Source of the DNA: Chitinophagales bacterium
GTDB lineage: Bacteria > Bacteroidota > Bacteroidia > Chitinophagales > Chitinophagaceae
Assembly (NCBI GenBank): GCA_015655015.1
Contig: JAATFV010000167.1
Location: forward strand, 1 to 63,911
DNA length: 63,911 nt
Reading direction: 5' to 3'
A model generated the notes under the pieces. It was given only the letters and a program-made list of their open reading frames with translations. It was not told where the DNA came from and ran no database searches. Positions 49,000-57,977 of this stretch are shown here, piece after piece. The position numbers were made by a program, and so were the translations under genes. How positions within the stretch are numbered: position 1 is the first letter of the stretch; every line of letters starts with the position of its first letter.

Positions 49000-50820
49000 C
49001 TATTTCACCTCCTGCATCTCCACCAGCCGGTTGTAAAATCCCTGCAGCCGGATCAATTCATCGTGCGTCCCTCTTTCTACAATACGGCCTTTCTGCAGGA
49101 CGATGATCTCATCGGCATGGCGGATGGTGCTGAGCCGGTGAGCAATGACGATGCTGGTGCGGTGCTGCATCATTTTGTTGATGGCGTCCTGGACCAGGCG
49201 TTCGCTTTCCGTATCCAGGGAAGAAGTGGCTTCGTCGAGGATCAAAATGGGGGGATTCTTCAATAGGGCCCGGGCGATGGTAAGACGCTGTCTTTCCCCG
49301 CCGCTGAGCTTACTGCCCCGGTCTCCTATATTGGTTTGATATCCTTCCTCCTTGCGCATGATGAAGTCATGGGCGTTGGCGATCTTTGCCGCCCCGATGA
49401 TCTCCTCCTGCGTAGCATCGGGTTTGCCGAGCGCAATATTGGCGCTTATGGTATCATTGAATAAAATAGGTTCCTGGGTAACGATGCTCATTTGTGCGCG
49501 TACGGTTCGCAGGGAATAATCTTTAATATTGACCCCATCGATCAATAATTCTCCGGAGCTGGTGTCATGGAATCGGGGCACGAGGTCGGCCAGGGTCGAT
49601 TTACCGGCGCCGGAGCTGCCTACCAGGGCAATGGTCTTTCCTTTTTCAATGACCAGGTTGATATCGTTCAGAATGGCTGTATCCTCATAGGAGAAGCCGA
49701 CATGGCGGAATTCGATCTTACCCTGGAACGCTGCCAGCTTTTTGGCGTTGGGATCATCCAGGATGGAGACCGGGGCCTTTAATAATTCTTCCACTCTTTC
49801 CATGGCGGCAGCTCCCCGCTGGATATTGAAAAAAGAGGTGGAGAGATTTTTTGCGGGGTTGATCAGCATGGCGAATACGGAGATGTACACGATCAGGTCA
49901 CCACCGGGCAATCCTTTTCCAGCATGACCCACATGTTCCAATACGAGCCTTCCTCCGAAATAAAGGATGGTACACAAAATCATGACGCCCAATACTTCTG
50001 TAAGCGGCGAGGCCAAATCCCGGCGGGCGTTCATTTTATTACGGATATGAAACAGGTTGTCGTTGATCTGCCTGAATTTTTTTCCCAGGAGCAATTCCGC
50101 GCCGAACCCTTTGATGATGCGGATGCCGCCCAGGGTCTCATCCAATACGGATAAGCTCTCCCCCAATTTAATGGAGGCATCCTGCGACTGCCGTTTCAGG
50201 GACCGGCTGATCCGCCCGATGAGAAAGCCGGTAACGGGCAAAAGGATCAGCAGGACCAGGGACAGGGCCGGGCTCAGATAGACCATATAGACCAGGTAGG
50301 CGATGATCGTCAGGGGATCTTTGATCAGCCCTTCCAGGGTGCTTACCACAGAAGATTCGATCTCATAGATATCGTTGGTCATGCGGGAAATAAGGTCTCC
50401 CTTCCGTCTTTCGGTGAAATAACCGATGGGCAGGGCCAGTATTTTCTCGTATACATCATTGCGGAGGAAGGTGATGGTAGCGCTGCGGATAGGGGAGGAG
50501 ATATAGCTCGACCAGTAAAGGAACAGGTTCTTGAGAAAGGTGGTGAGAATAATAAAGATACAGATGGCGATCAGGGCTCCTGTCTGGCCATAGCTTTTTA
50601 TAATATCGTCCAGTATATTCTTCAGCGGTCCGATGGCGTTGGTAGAGACGGTTGCGGCCTGCCGGGGTACATCACTTTTGAAGAGGATGTTCATGAAAGG
50701 GCTCAGCATTCCCAGGGAGAGCAGCCCAAAGGCAATGGATAGTAAGGTAAAGATCAGGTATATTGCTATTTTGCCCCTGTATTTCGATAGGTATTGGAGG
50801 ATCACAGAGAATTTCTTCAT
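49000..50820 (-). CDS. ABC transporter, fused permease/ATPase (MsbA-like)
   Basis: An exporter half-transporter of 606 residues that would work as a homodimer. The N-terminal six-helix membrane domain covers about 1-330. The ATPase domain (about 360-600) has Walker A LVGSSGAGKSTLADLV, signature KLSGGERQRLTIARAL and Walker B ILILDEATSSLDTES, then the switch His in IVIAHRLSTI. The family includes lipid A flippase MsbA and drug exporters; the substrate cannot be read here. It is divergent from rbfA. Confidence 0.95.
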   Translation of the reverse strand: MKKFSVILQYLSKYRGKIAIYLIFTLLSIAFGLLSLGMLSPFMNILFKSDVPRQAATVSTNAIGPLKNILDDIIKSYGQTGALIAICIFIILTTFLKNLFLYWSSYISSPIRSATITFLRNDVYEKILALPIGYFTERRKGDLISRMTNDIYEIESSVVSTLEGLIKDPLTIIAYLVYMVYLSPALSLVLLILLPVTGFLIGRISRSLKRQSQDASIKLGESLSVLDETLGGIRIIKGFGAELLLGKKFRQINDNLFHIRNKMNARRDLASPLTEVLGVMILCTILYFGGRLVLEHVGHAGKGLPGGDLIVYISVFAMLINPAKNLSTSFFNIQRGAAAMERVEELLKAPVSILDDPNAKKLAAFQGKIEFRHVGFSYEDTAILNDINLVIEKGKTIALVGSSGAGKSTLADLVPRFHDTSSGELLIDGVNIKDYSLRTVRAQMSIVTQEPILFNDTISANIALGKPDATQEEIIGAAKIANAHDFIMRKEEGYQTNIGDRGSKLSGGERQRLTIARALLKNPPILILDEATSSLDTESERLVQDAINKMMQHRTSIVIAHRLSTIRHADEIIVLQKGRIVERGTHDELIRLQGFYNRLVEMQEVK

Positions 50821-50849
50821 GCTGATATATTAAGCCGTAATTTTAGGGG

Positions 50850-50857
50850 CAAATTTA
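50850..50857 (-). promoter_or_regulatory. ABC transporter promoter -7 element
   Basis: On the minus strand TAAATTTG, an exact TAnnTTTG match 29 bases before the ABC transporter ATG. Confidence 0.45.
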
Positions 50858-50923
50858 ACAGTAATATGGTTATGTTGCGGGGGGAGGACCTCTTCCACTT
50901 TATTTTCAGACGAAATTAACGAT

Positions 50924-51283
50924 ATGCAAGAAGGAAAACGACAAAAACAGGTAGCTGCCCTGCTGTTGCAGGAGATCAGCGATATATTTCAGCGGTTGGG
51001 TTTGGGTATGATCGAAGGGGGGCTGGTGTCCCTGACGGCCGTGAAAGTGACGCCCGATCTGCTGGAAGCGAGGATCTATCTCAGTTTTTTCCAGGTGAAG
51101 GATGCGGCTGCGGCGCTGAAGAAGATAGAGGAGAGGAGCTGGGAGATCAAGCGTGATCTGGCTGCCCGTGTCAAGCATCAGCTGCGCCGGATACCTATCC
51201 TGCAATATTTCCAGGATGATACGCTGGAGCATGCGTCCAAAATGGAGGAGCTGTTCCGGAAACTCAATGAGGGAAAGCAATGA
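50924..51283 (+). CDS. rbfA: Ribosome-binding factor A
   Basis: A small KH-fold protein that helps 16S rRNA processing and 30S maturation. 119 residues, normal. Family blocks: RQKQVAALLLQEISDIF at the N-terminus, VTAVKVTPDLLEARIYLSFF (as LTAVKVTPDLLEARIYLS), and the C-terminal RRIPILQYFQDDTLEHASKMEEL. The stop overlaps the start of the next gene (ATGA, 51280-51283), a coupling with a lipoprotein-release-type permease. Confidence 0.94.
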   Translation: MQEGKRQKQVAALLLQEISDIFQRLGLGMIEGGLVSLTAVKVTPDLLEARIYLSFFQVKDAAAALKKIEERSWEIKRDLAARVKHQLRRIPILQYFQDDTLEHASKMEELFRKLNEGKQ

Positions 51284-52500
51284 ATTTTCTCTTCGCCTGG
51301 CGTTATTTCAAAGCAAAAAAGTCAACCAATGCGATCAATATCATCGCCTGGGTAAGCATGGCGGCTATTGTAGTAGGGGCCGCTTCCCTGATCCTGGTGC
51401 TGAGCGTGTTCAATGGTTTTGAGGACCTGGTAAAATCCCTGTATACCAGCTTTTATCCCGATCTGAAAATTACTCCCGCTTCCGGCAAGACCCTTTTGCT
51501 TAGCCCGGAACAGTTGAAGCACCTGGCCGGTGTAAAAGGGGTTCGTGCCCTGTCCCTGGTAGTGGAGGATAAGGCGCTGTTGGAGAACGGGGAGTCGAGG
51601 GCCATTGCTTACCTGAAAGGGGTAGACGAAAAGTATATCCGGGTGGCGGGTGTGGCGGAAAAATTAAAGAGCGGCAAGTTCGAATTGGGAACGGAAGATC
51701 ATCCCCTGGCTGTACTGGGTTCGGGTATTGAAAATATCCTGGGTGTGGAGGCTGACCGGGCCATCGTTCCCCTGTCTGTCTTTCTTTTTAAGAAAGGGGG
51801 CGCGGATTATACGGCAGATCCGCTGGCATCCATGAGCAATGAAAATATGGGCACTTCGGGAACCTTTCTCATTCAGCAGGATTTCGACGATCACTATGTT
51901 ATCACGAACCTGGCTTTTGTCAAACGGATGCTGGGGTTGAAGCCCGACGAATACAGCGGAGCGGAGCTGGCCCTTGACGATGCCCTGCAGGCGCCCTTGC
52001 TGAAGCCTGTCCTGCTCCGGCTATTGGGAAAGGACTACCAGGTGCAGACACGTTATGAGCAGAACCAGAGCCTGTATAACGTGATGGGCACGGAAAAATG
52101 GGTGATCTATGTTGTGCTGACCCTGATCCTGGTAGTGGCTGCTTTTAATATGGTCGGAGCTTTAACGATGCTGGTCTGGGAGAAACAAAAAGATATTCAT
52201 GTACTGAAGGCCCTGGGGGCCAGTGACGGGATGATCCAAAAGATCTTCCTCAGCGAAGGAATGTTGCTGGCCCTGTTGGGCGGCGGCTTTGGGGTGCTGC
52301 TCGCCGTGCTCATCTGCTGGCTGCAGATAAAATACCATCTCGTTCCTTTGCAGGGCGGCTCTTTCCTGATCGATTATTATCCGGTGAAGCTGGTGGCGAC
52401 CGATTTTCTCCTTGTTCTCTCGACGATCCTGGTAGTAGCTTTACTGGCCTCCTGGCTGCCTGCGAAGAAGGCGGCGTCTCAGCCGATAGATCTGTCGTGA
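51280..52500 (+). CDS. LolC/LolE-type ABC transporter permease
   Basis: An FtsX-like permease of 406 residues. Layout: N-terminal membrane helix (about 22-45, IIAWVSMAAIVVGAASLILVLSV), a periplasmic domain of about 220 residues (MacB-like), and three C-terminal helices (about 275-400, with LVWEKQKDIHVLKALGASDGMIQKIFLSEG, a typical FtsX/LolE loop). This fits the lipoprotein-releasing system; the ATPase LolD is not adjacent. It starts inside the rbfA stop. Confidence 0.9.
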   Translation: MNFLFAWRYFKAKKSTNAINIIAWVSMAAIVVGAASLILVLSVFNGFEDLVKSLYTSFYPDLKITPASGKTLLLSPEQLKHLAGVKGVRALSLVVEDKALLENGESRAIAYLKGVDEKYIRVAGVAEKLKSGKFELGTEDHPLAVLGSGIENILGVEADRAIVPLSVFLFKKGGADYTADPLASMSNENMGTSGTFLIQQDFDDHYVITNLAFVKRMLGLKPDEYSGAELALDDALQAPLLKPVLLRLLGKDYQVQTRYEQNQSLYNVMGTEKWVIYVVLTLILVVAAFNMVGALTMLVWEKQKDIHVLKALGASDGMIQKIFLSEGMLLALLGGGFGVLLAVLICWLQIKYHLVPLQGGSFLIDYYPVKLVATDFLLVLSTILVVALLASWLPAKKAASQPIDLS

Positions 52501-52502
52501 TC

Positions 52503-52520
52503 AGACTAATAGACTAATAG
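52503..52520. repeat. 8-bp tandem duplication at the transketolase stop codon
   Basis: AGACTAAT at 52503-52510 and 52511-52518, plus AG. The transketolase stop (minus-strand TAG, 52516-52514) lies within the second plus-strand unit. Confidence 0.85.
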
Positions 52521-53347
52521 TCCTGCAATGTGGAGGGCAGCTGTGCGAGCGCTTTTTGCAACTGCTCGTCATTCGGCGCTACTCCATGCCAGTGATGGTC
52601 ATTTTCCATGAAGTCGACCCCTTTACCCATGATGGTATGCATCATGATAGCGATGGGCTTACCTTGTCCGGTCATTCCCTTTGCCTTGTCCAGCGTAGCG
52701 ACCACTTCATCCATGTCATTACCATTCATTTCCAGGGTGGTCCAGCCAAAAGCGTCGAATTTCTTATGAATATCCCCCAGATCAAGTACGGATTTCGTGG
52801 TGCCGTCGATCTGCTGGCCATTCCAGTCGACTGTGGAAATAAGGGTGTCCACTTTGTGTGCGGCGGCGAACATAATGGCCTCCCAATTCTGTCCTTCATC
52901 TAATTCTCCGTCTCCATGGAGTGAGAATACAATATTTTTGTCGTTATTGAGTTTTTTAGCCAGGGCTGCGCCGATAGCAACGCTCATCCCCTGACCCAGC
53001 GAGCCGCTGGCGACCCGGACACCCGGAAGGTGTTCATGTGTGGTCGGGTGGCCTTGCAGACGGGAGTTGATCTTGCGGAAAGTAGCCAGTTCTTTGATGT
53101 CAAAATAGCCTGATCTCGCTAATGCTGAATAAAATACAGGAGAAATATGACCGTTTGAAAGGAAAAAAAGATCCTCGTTCTTTCCATCCATGTTAAAATG
53201 GGGATCGTGTTGCAGCACTTTAAAATAGAGCGCGGTAAAGAATTCAGCGCATCCCAGGGATCCGCCCGGATGGCCGCTTTGGGCGCCATGCACCATGCGA
53301 ACGATATCTCTTCTAATTTGTGTAGCAATTGCTTTCAAATCGGCCAT
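52514..53347 (-). CDS. Transketolase N-terminal subunit
   Basis: 277 residues covering only the thiamine-diphosphate-binding half of transketolase. The TPP motif is HGDGELDEGQNWEA, and the N-terminal block GAQSGHPGGSLGCAEFFTALYF with LFFLSNGHISPVFYS is typical. In many bacteria the gene for the C-terminal half follows directly; here the downstream neighbour is a convergent permease, so the partner must be elsewhere, if present. It is divergent from the wecA-like gene. The stop codon sits in an 8-bp tandem duplication. Confidence 0.93.
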   Translation of the reverse strand: MADLKAIATQIRRDIVRMVHGAQSGHPGGSLGCAEFFTALYFKVLQHDPHFNMDGKNEDLFFLSNGHISPVFYSALARSGYFDIKELATFRKINSRLQGHPTTHEHLPGVRVASGSLGQGMSVAIGAALAKKLNNDKNIVFSLHGDGELDEGQNWEAIMFAAAHKVDTLISTVDWNGQQIDGTTKSVLDLGDIHKKFDAFGWTTLEMNGNDMDEVVATLDKAKGMTGQGKPIAIMMHTIMGKGVDFMENDHHWHGVAPNDEQLQKALAQLPSTLQDY

Positions 53348-53376
53348 AAAAATGATAAGTTTTTGAATTCGGTAGG

Positions 53377-53384
53377 CAAATCTA
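53377..53384 (-). promoter_or_regulatory. Transketolase promoter -7 element
   Basis: On the minus strand TAGATTTG, an exact TAnnTTTG match 29 bases before the ATG. No well-spaced -33 element. Confidence 0.45.
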
Positions 53385-53509
53385 ACGGTTTTTTACAAAA
53401 AAACACTCCGACACAATATTATCACGAATAGGGGTTCGGCATTTACGGGGTCCGGCATTTGCATTGAAAGTTTCTTATATATTAGTTAGAAATATGGAAA
53501 AAGAATTCC

Positions 53510-53517
53510 TATTTTTG
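53510..53517 (+). promoter_or_regulatory. wecA-like gene promoter -7 element
   Basis: TATTTTTG, an exact TAnnTTTG match 22 bases before the ATG at 53540. Confidence 0.45.
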
Positions 53518-53539
53518 TTCACAATTCAAACCGAGGCTG

Positions 53540-54679
53540 ATGTTCGACGTTCTACTTTCGATAGCTATCTCATTCACGATCACATTCCTCGCTATCCCCG
53601 CCATTATCAATGTGGCTGAAATGAAGAAGCTATTCGATATGCCTGATGAACGCAAAGTTCATAATTCTCCTATTACCCCACTGGGGGGATTGGGTATATT
53701 CGCCGGTTTCGTATTCGGATGCCTGCTTACCCTTCATTTTAATCAGTATGCGGATCTTCAATATTTCATGGCTTCCTCCTTTGTTATCTTCTTTCTGGGC
53801 CTGAAGGACGATATCCTCGTGATATCCCCGGTAAAAAAATTCATCGGCCAGGTGCTTGCCGCCTTTATCATTGTTTACTACGGGGGAATCCAGATCCGGA
53901 GCATGCATGGTTTTTTGGGAGTATATCAGCTTCCTGAGATGTTCAGCCTGTTATTAACGTATTTCGCCGTTATCGTTGTCATTAATTCCTTCAATCTCAT
54001 AGATGGGGTGGATGGACTGGCTGGCAGTCTGGGGCTTTTATCTACGGTGGTATTCGGGGTTTATTTCCTGTACGTGAATATGCTGCCTTATGCCGTTATA
54101 GCCTTTTCACTGGCCGGCAGCCTGCTGGCCTTCCTGATCTTTAATTTTCAGCCTGCCAAGATATTCATGGGTGATACCGGGTCCCTGCTGATAGGTACGA
54201 TCAATGCCATTCTGGTGATTAAATTCATTAATGTAGCTAATACAGGGGATGTAAGCTTCCCCATCCTTGCTTCACCGGCAGTAGGCTTTACCATATTGAT
54301 GATCCCTTTACTGGATACCCTGCGGGTATTCGGCATTCGTATCCTGCACCGGCGTTCGCCTTTCAGTCCGGACAGGAATCATATTCATCATTTATTGCTG
54401 GACAGAGGTTTTTCCCACAGGTCGATCACGCTCACCCTGGTTGCGATCAACCTGGTGATGATCGCCCTCGTCTTTCTGGGAAGATCGATGAACTGCACCC
54501 TGCTCATATTCTCCGTTTTTGGCATATTTTTCAGCATTATCGCCGGGATTTTATACCTGCTCCCTGCAACACCCCGCCTTTTTGTTGCCAGGAATTCGTT
54601 GGAAGATAGCGCTCAGCTGACAAAGGCTTCCAAATTTGTAGCCCTTACAAAGGATAAGATGCTGGAGCAGAATAATTAG
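53540..54679 (+). CDS. WecA/TagO-like undecaprenyl-phosphate sugar-1-phosphate transferase
   Basis: A polytopic membrane glycosyltransferase of the MraY/WecA superfamily, 379 residues with about ten to eleven helices. Conserved motifs: PDERKVHNSPITPLGGLGI near the N-terminus, LGLKDDILVISP (Mg-binding Asp pair), NSFNLIDGVDGLAG, KIFMGDTGSLLIG and the C-terminal DRNHIHHLLLDRG. It starts lipid-linked glycan synthesis, for example O-antigen or capsule, by adding a HexNAc-1-P. frr follows 80 bases later with its own promoter. Confidence 0.93.
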   Translation: MFDVLLSIAISFTITFLAIPAIINVAEMKKLFDMPDERKVHNSPITPLGGLGIFAGFVFGCLLTLHFNQYADLQYFMASSFVIFFLGLKDDILVISPVKKFIGQVLAAFIIVYYGGIQIRSMHGFLGVYQLPEMFSLLLTYFAVIVVINSFNLIDGVDGLAGSLGLLSTVVFGVYFLYVNMLPYAVIAFSLAGSLLAFLIFNFQPAKIFMGDTGSLLIGTINAILVIKFINVANTGDVSFPILASPAVGFTILMIPLLDTLRVFGIRILHRRSPFSPDRNHIHHLLLDRGFSHRSITLTLVAINLVMIALVFLGRSMNCTLLIFSVFGIFFSIIAGILYLLPATPRLFVARNSLEDSAQLTKASKFVALTKDKMLEQNN

Positions 54680-54706
54680 CTTTCCCATAGAAAATTGACC
54701 TATCTT

Positions 54707-54737
54707 TTTGTGTATTTTCCCTTTTAATGTAGGTTTG
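54707..54737 (+). promoter_or_regulatory. frr promoter (best -33/-7 match in the window)
   Basis: TTTG (54707-54710), 19 bases, then TAGGTTTG (54730-54737), matching the Bacteroidota TTTG-N19-TAnnTTTG consensus exactly, 22 bases before the frr ATG. Confidence 0.75.
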
Positions 54738-54759
54738 CACCGTTGTCAACCAATAATAT

Positions 54760-55323
54760 ATGTCAGACGATCTAATCCTGATCCTGGAAGATGCACAGGA
54801 TAACATGCAAAAAGCACTCAGTCACCTTGAAGCAGAGCTTATTAGAATCAGGGCCGGAAAAGCCAACCCTCAAATGCTGGAGGGGCTTACGGTCGATTAT
54901 TACGGCAATCCCACTGTGCTGAACCAGGTAGGGAATGTATCGGTAGTGGATGCCCGTACCCTGACCATACAACCCTGGGAAAAGAATATGCTTCAGCCTA
55001 TTGAAAGGGCTATTATTAATGCCAACCTGGGAGTCACTCCTCAGAATGATGGAAATATCATCCGGCTGTTCATGCCTCCCCTGACGGAAGAACGGAGAAA
55101 AGAGTTTGTGAAAAGGGCCAATGGGGAGGGAGAGCAATCCAGGGTGGCGATCCGTAATATCCGCCGGGATGCAATCGAGCAGATCAAGAAACTGCAGAAA
55201 GACGGCCTGAGCGAGGACGAGACCAAGGATGCCGAAAAAAGCATGCAGGAAATGACGGATAAGCATATTGCCCTGGTGGAAAAACATCTGGCTGCAAAGG
55301 AAAAAGATATTATGTCCGTATAG
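54760..55323 (+). CDS. frr: Ribosome recycling factor
   Basis: Releases mRNA and splits post-termination ribosomes with EF-G. 187 residues. Blocks: HLEAELIRIRAGKANPQMLEGL, VSVVDARTLTIQPWEKNM, NDGNIIRLFMPPLTEERR and NIRRDAIEQIKKLQKDGLSEDE. Its frequent neighbour pyrH is not seen here; instead it stands alone downstream of a WecA-like gene with an independent, near-ideal promoter. Confidence 0.97.
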   Translation: MSDDLILILEDAQDNMQKALSHLEAELIRIRAGKANPQMLEGLTVDYYGNPTVLNQVGNVSVVDARTLTIQPWEKNMLQPIERAIINANLGVTPQNDGNIIRLFMPPLTEERRKEFVKRANGEGEQSRVAIRNIRRDAIEQIKKLQKDGLSEDETKDAEKSMQEMTDKHIALVEKHLAAKEKDIMSV

Positions 55324-55553
55324 ATTTGTTTTTCCAAATCCACCCCTTTTTTTGCTACCTGTCGCAAGGATAGCCTCCCTTCCCGTATTGCCGGACATTT
55401 GTCGCCAGGCGATGACTGGCTATTACACGTTGTTTTCCGGATACGCATATTAGCGGGCACCGCTCACCCGGTAATCCGTAACCGGCATTTCCGGTAAATG
55501 GGTATTTATTTTGTCTAAGGGTATGGTCTAACGCTTGCATAAGAATAAACGAA

Positions 55554-55561
55554 TAATTTTG
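55554..55561 (+). promoter_or_regulatory. ppk2-like gene promoter -7 element
   Basis: TAATTTTG, an exact TAnnTTTG match 23 bases before the ATG at 55585; a TTG 16 bases upstream is a slightly short-spaced -33. Confidence 0.45.
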
Positions 55562-55584
55562 AACGACTAAACGTAGTGAGGATC

Positions 55585-56331
55585 ATGGGAAAACAAAAGT
55601 TGAAAGAGATCAGCACCAGGGCCCCGGAAAGGTGGGATAAGAAAGAGACCAGGGAGAAGCTGGAAGTTTTATTAGAGGAGCTGGATGAATTGCAGAATCT
55701 CCTCTTTGCAGAGTCAGAGCATGCGCTCCTGGTGATTGTCCAGGGAATGGATGCCAGCGGCAAGGACGGTGTCGTGAGAAATGTCTTCGGCAAACTGAAC
55801 CCACAGGGCGTTCTGGTGAAATCTTTTAAAGCGCCTACTCCGGAAGAGCTGGCCCATGACTTCTTATGGAGGATCCATGCTCATGCGCCGGCTAAAGGGG
55901 TGTTACAGATCTTCAACCGCTCGCAGTATGAAGACATTCTTATCACAAGGGTCCATAAACTGATCGATGACAAGACTGCGAAAAAGCGGATGGAGGTTAT
56001 TAATGATTTTGAGCGGATGCTGACGGAGCATAATAATACATCGATCCTGAAGTTCTACCTGCATATCTCTCCGGAGGAGCAGAAACAACGCCTGGACGAA
56101 CGAATTAAGAATCCGGCTAAGCAATGGAAGTACAACGCGGATGATTTTAAGGAAGCCAAACTCTGGGACGAATACATGGAAATGTATGAGGACTGCTTTG
56201 AACATTGCAATGAAGTACCCTGGACCATCGTGCCGTCGGATCAGAACTGGTATAAAGAATATGTGATAGCCTCCACGGTGAGGGATACGCTGAAAGCCCT
56301 GAAAATGCAATATCCGGGACTGAAGAAATGA
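55585..56331 (+). CDS. PPK2-family polyphosphate kinase
   Basis: Transfers phosphate between polyphosphate and nucleotides. 248 residues from ATG 55585 (MGKQKLKEISTRAP); an upstream ATT/GTG region does not add homology. Walker A is GMDASGKDG (54-62), the Walker B-like block is NRSQYEDIL, and the lid region is RLDERIKNPAKQWKYNADDFKEA with conserved basic residues. The C-terminus has WTIVPSDQNWYKEYVIA. This is the single-domain PPK2 type; whether it prefers ADP or AMP cannot be told here. mscL follows 51 bases later. Confidence 0.94.
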   Translation: MGKQKLKEISTRAPERWDKKETREKLEVLLEELDELQNLLFAESEHALLVIVQGMDASGKDGVVRNVFGKLNPQGVLVKSFKAPTPEELAHDFLWRIHAHAPAKGVLQIFNRSQYEDILITRVHKLIDDKTAKKRMEVINDFERMLTEHNNTSILKFYLHISPEEQKQRLDERIKNPAKQWKYNADDFKEAKLWDEYMEMYEDCFEHCNEVPWTIVPSDQNWYKEYVIASTVRDTLKALKMQYPGLKK

Positions 56332-56382
56332 ACAGATCAACGAATGCAATTACTCTCTATCTAATAACTAAAAACGATCATT

Positions 56383-56769
56383 ATGGGAATGCTTAAGGAA
56401 TTTAAGGACTTCGTCATGCGGGGCAACGTGCTTGATCTCGCTGTGGCAGTTGTTATCGGCGCGGCATTCAGCGCCATTGTCTCTTCTCTGGTGGACAATG
56501 TGATCACCCCGTTGTTATTAACGCCGGCTCTTCAGGCAGCTCATTTGCAGGACATCGATAAGCTTGCCTGGGGCGCCGTTAAATATGGCAGTTTTTTAGC
56601 TGCTGTTATCAAGTTTCTCATTATCGCATTTATTCTCTTCCTGATCGTGAAAGCTTTTAAGGCCATTGAAAAGAAAGGGGTGCCACCGGCTACTGCGCCT
56701 ACTCCTACGGAGGCATTGCTGACGGAGATCCGCGACGAGCTGAAGAAGAAACCAACGCTTCCCGCTTAA
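56383..56769 (+). CDS. mscL: Large-conductance mechanosensitive channel
   Basis: A homopentameric membrane channel that opens at near-lytic tension and releases osmolytes. 128 residues. First helix MGMLKEFKDFVMRGNVLDLAVAVVIGAAF with the conserved N-terminal amphipathic part and pore-lining Gly/Ala, a periplasmic loop, then the second helix FLAAVIKFLIIAFILFLIVKAF and a charged C-terminal bundle helix. The loop is of ordinary length. It is placed after ppk2 on the same strand. Confidence 0.97.
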   Translation: MGMLKEFKDFVMRGNVLDLAVAVVIGAAFSAIVSSLVDNVITPLLLTPALQAAHLQDIDKLAWGAVKYGSFLAAVIKFLIIAFILFLIVKAFKAIEKKGVPPATAPTPTEALLTEIRDELKKKPTLPA

Positions 56770-56868
56770 GGAATCCCCCCTGCTTGCCCAGTCATAAACA
56801 TTTTTTCTTCGACCTTCGTTGAAGGAAGTATGATTTTGTTAAATCCCTATTAATTAAACTAATGTGAT

Positions 56869-57879
56869 ATGAAGAATTTTTCTTTTGTGAAGTTATTTGC
56901 GAAACCTCTGTTAGTTATTCTGCTCACGGCAGCGGGCATCTCTTTTTCATATGCCCAAAACAAGATACAGCAGCTGAGGGATGATGCCAGTAGTGTTGCG
57001 ATCGTCAAAGATCCCAACGATACGGCGAAGATGACCTGGAAGACGGGGGGCATATATAATCTGAACTTCAACCAGGCGGCCCTGAGCAACTGGGCCGCCG
57101 GCGGAGATAATTCAGCTCTTTCCTTATCGACTATGCTAAGCGTATATGCTTTCTACAAAGATGGTAAGAAGTCATGGGACAACAGCCTGGACCTTGCCTA
57201 TGGGATCGTCAATACAACCAGCCTGGGCACCCGCAAGTCAGATGACCGGATCGACCTGGTGTCCAAATATGGGTATGATGTGGGCAAGAAATGGTATCTG
57301 AGCGGATTGGTCCAGTTCAGGAGCCAGTTTGCACAGGGGTACAATTATCCTGACAACAATACAAAGGTGCTGACTTCGAACTTCCTTGCTCCGGCTTATG
57401 TGCTTCAGTCCATCGGTATGGATTATAAGCCGAATGATAACTTCTCTCTTTTTCTTTCTCCTATAACGGCCCGGGAGCTGATCGTACGGAATGACTCCCT
57501 GGCTGCGGTGGGTGCATTTGGGGTCGATTCCGGCAAAAAGTTCCGTTTCGAGCTGGGTGCATTCGTTTCGATCAACTATACCGCCAATATCAGCAAGACG
57601 GCGATATACAAGACCAAGCTCGACCTTTTCTCCAACTACCTGCACAATCCCCAGAACATCGCTGTCAACTGGACGAATATCCTGGCGGTGAAAGTGACCC
57701 GTCTGATCAGCATGAACCTGACCGTGAACATGATCTATGACAATGATGTCAAATCCACGAAAAGTGATGGAACTGCCGGCGGCCCGAAGGTACAGATCCA
57801 GGAAGTGATGGGCATTGGCCTGGCGTATAAGTTCGATAATAAGAAGCGGATGCCTCCGGCGCCTAAGCCAGCCAGCTAA
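56869..57879 (+). CDS. DUF3078 outer-membrane beta-barrel protein
   Basis: 336 residues with a signal peptide (about 1-29, ending SFSYAQ). The family hallmark is at the beginning: WKTGGIYNLNFNQAALSNWAAGGDNS, which identifies DUF3078, followed by regular amphipathic beta-strands (YAFYKDGKKSWDNSLDLAYGI, FSLFLSPITAREL). It probably forms a barrel in the outer membrane; the function is unknown. The C-terminus ends in a Pro-rich tail (PPAPKPAS) rather than a strand. Confidence 0.88.
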   Translation: MKNFSFVKLFAKPLLVILLTAAGISFSYAQNKIQQLRDDASSVAIVKDPNDTAKMTWKTGGIYNLNFNQAALSNWAAGGDNSALSLSTMLSVYAFYKDGKKSWDNSLDLAYGIVNTTSLGTRKSDDRIDLVSKYGYDVGKKWYLSGLVQFRSQFAQGYNYPDNNTKVLTSNFLAPAYVLQSIGMDYKPNDNFSLFLSPITARELIVRNDSLAAVGAFGVDSGKKFRFELGAFVSINYTANISKTAIYKTKLDLFSNYLHNPQNIAVNWTNILAVKVTRLISMNLTVNMIYDNDVKSTKSDGTAGGPKVQIQEVMGIGLAYKFDNKKRMPPAPKPAS

Positions 57880-57977
57880 GCCGGCTGAAAAATTGGGGAA
57901 AACCGGGGTATAAGATAACGGGTAAGCAATGAGATTTTGAGATATTTTCGCTCAGAACAGCGTTAATCAGTGAGCGT

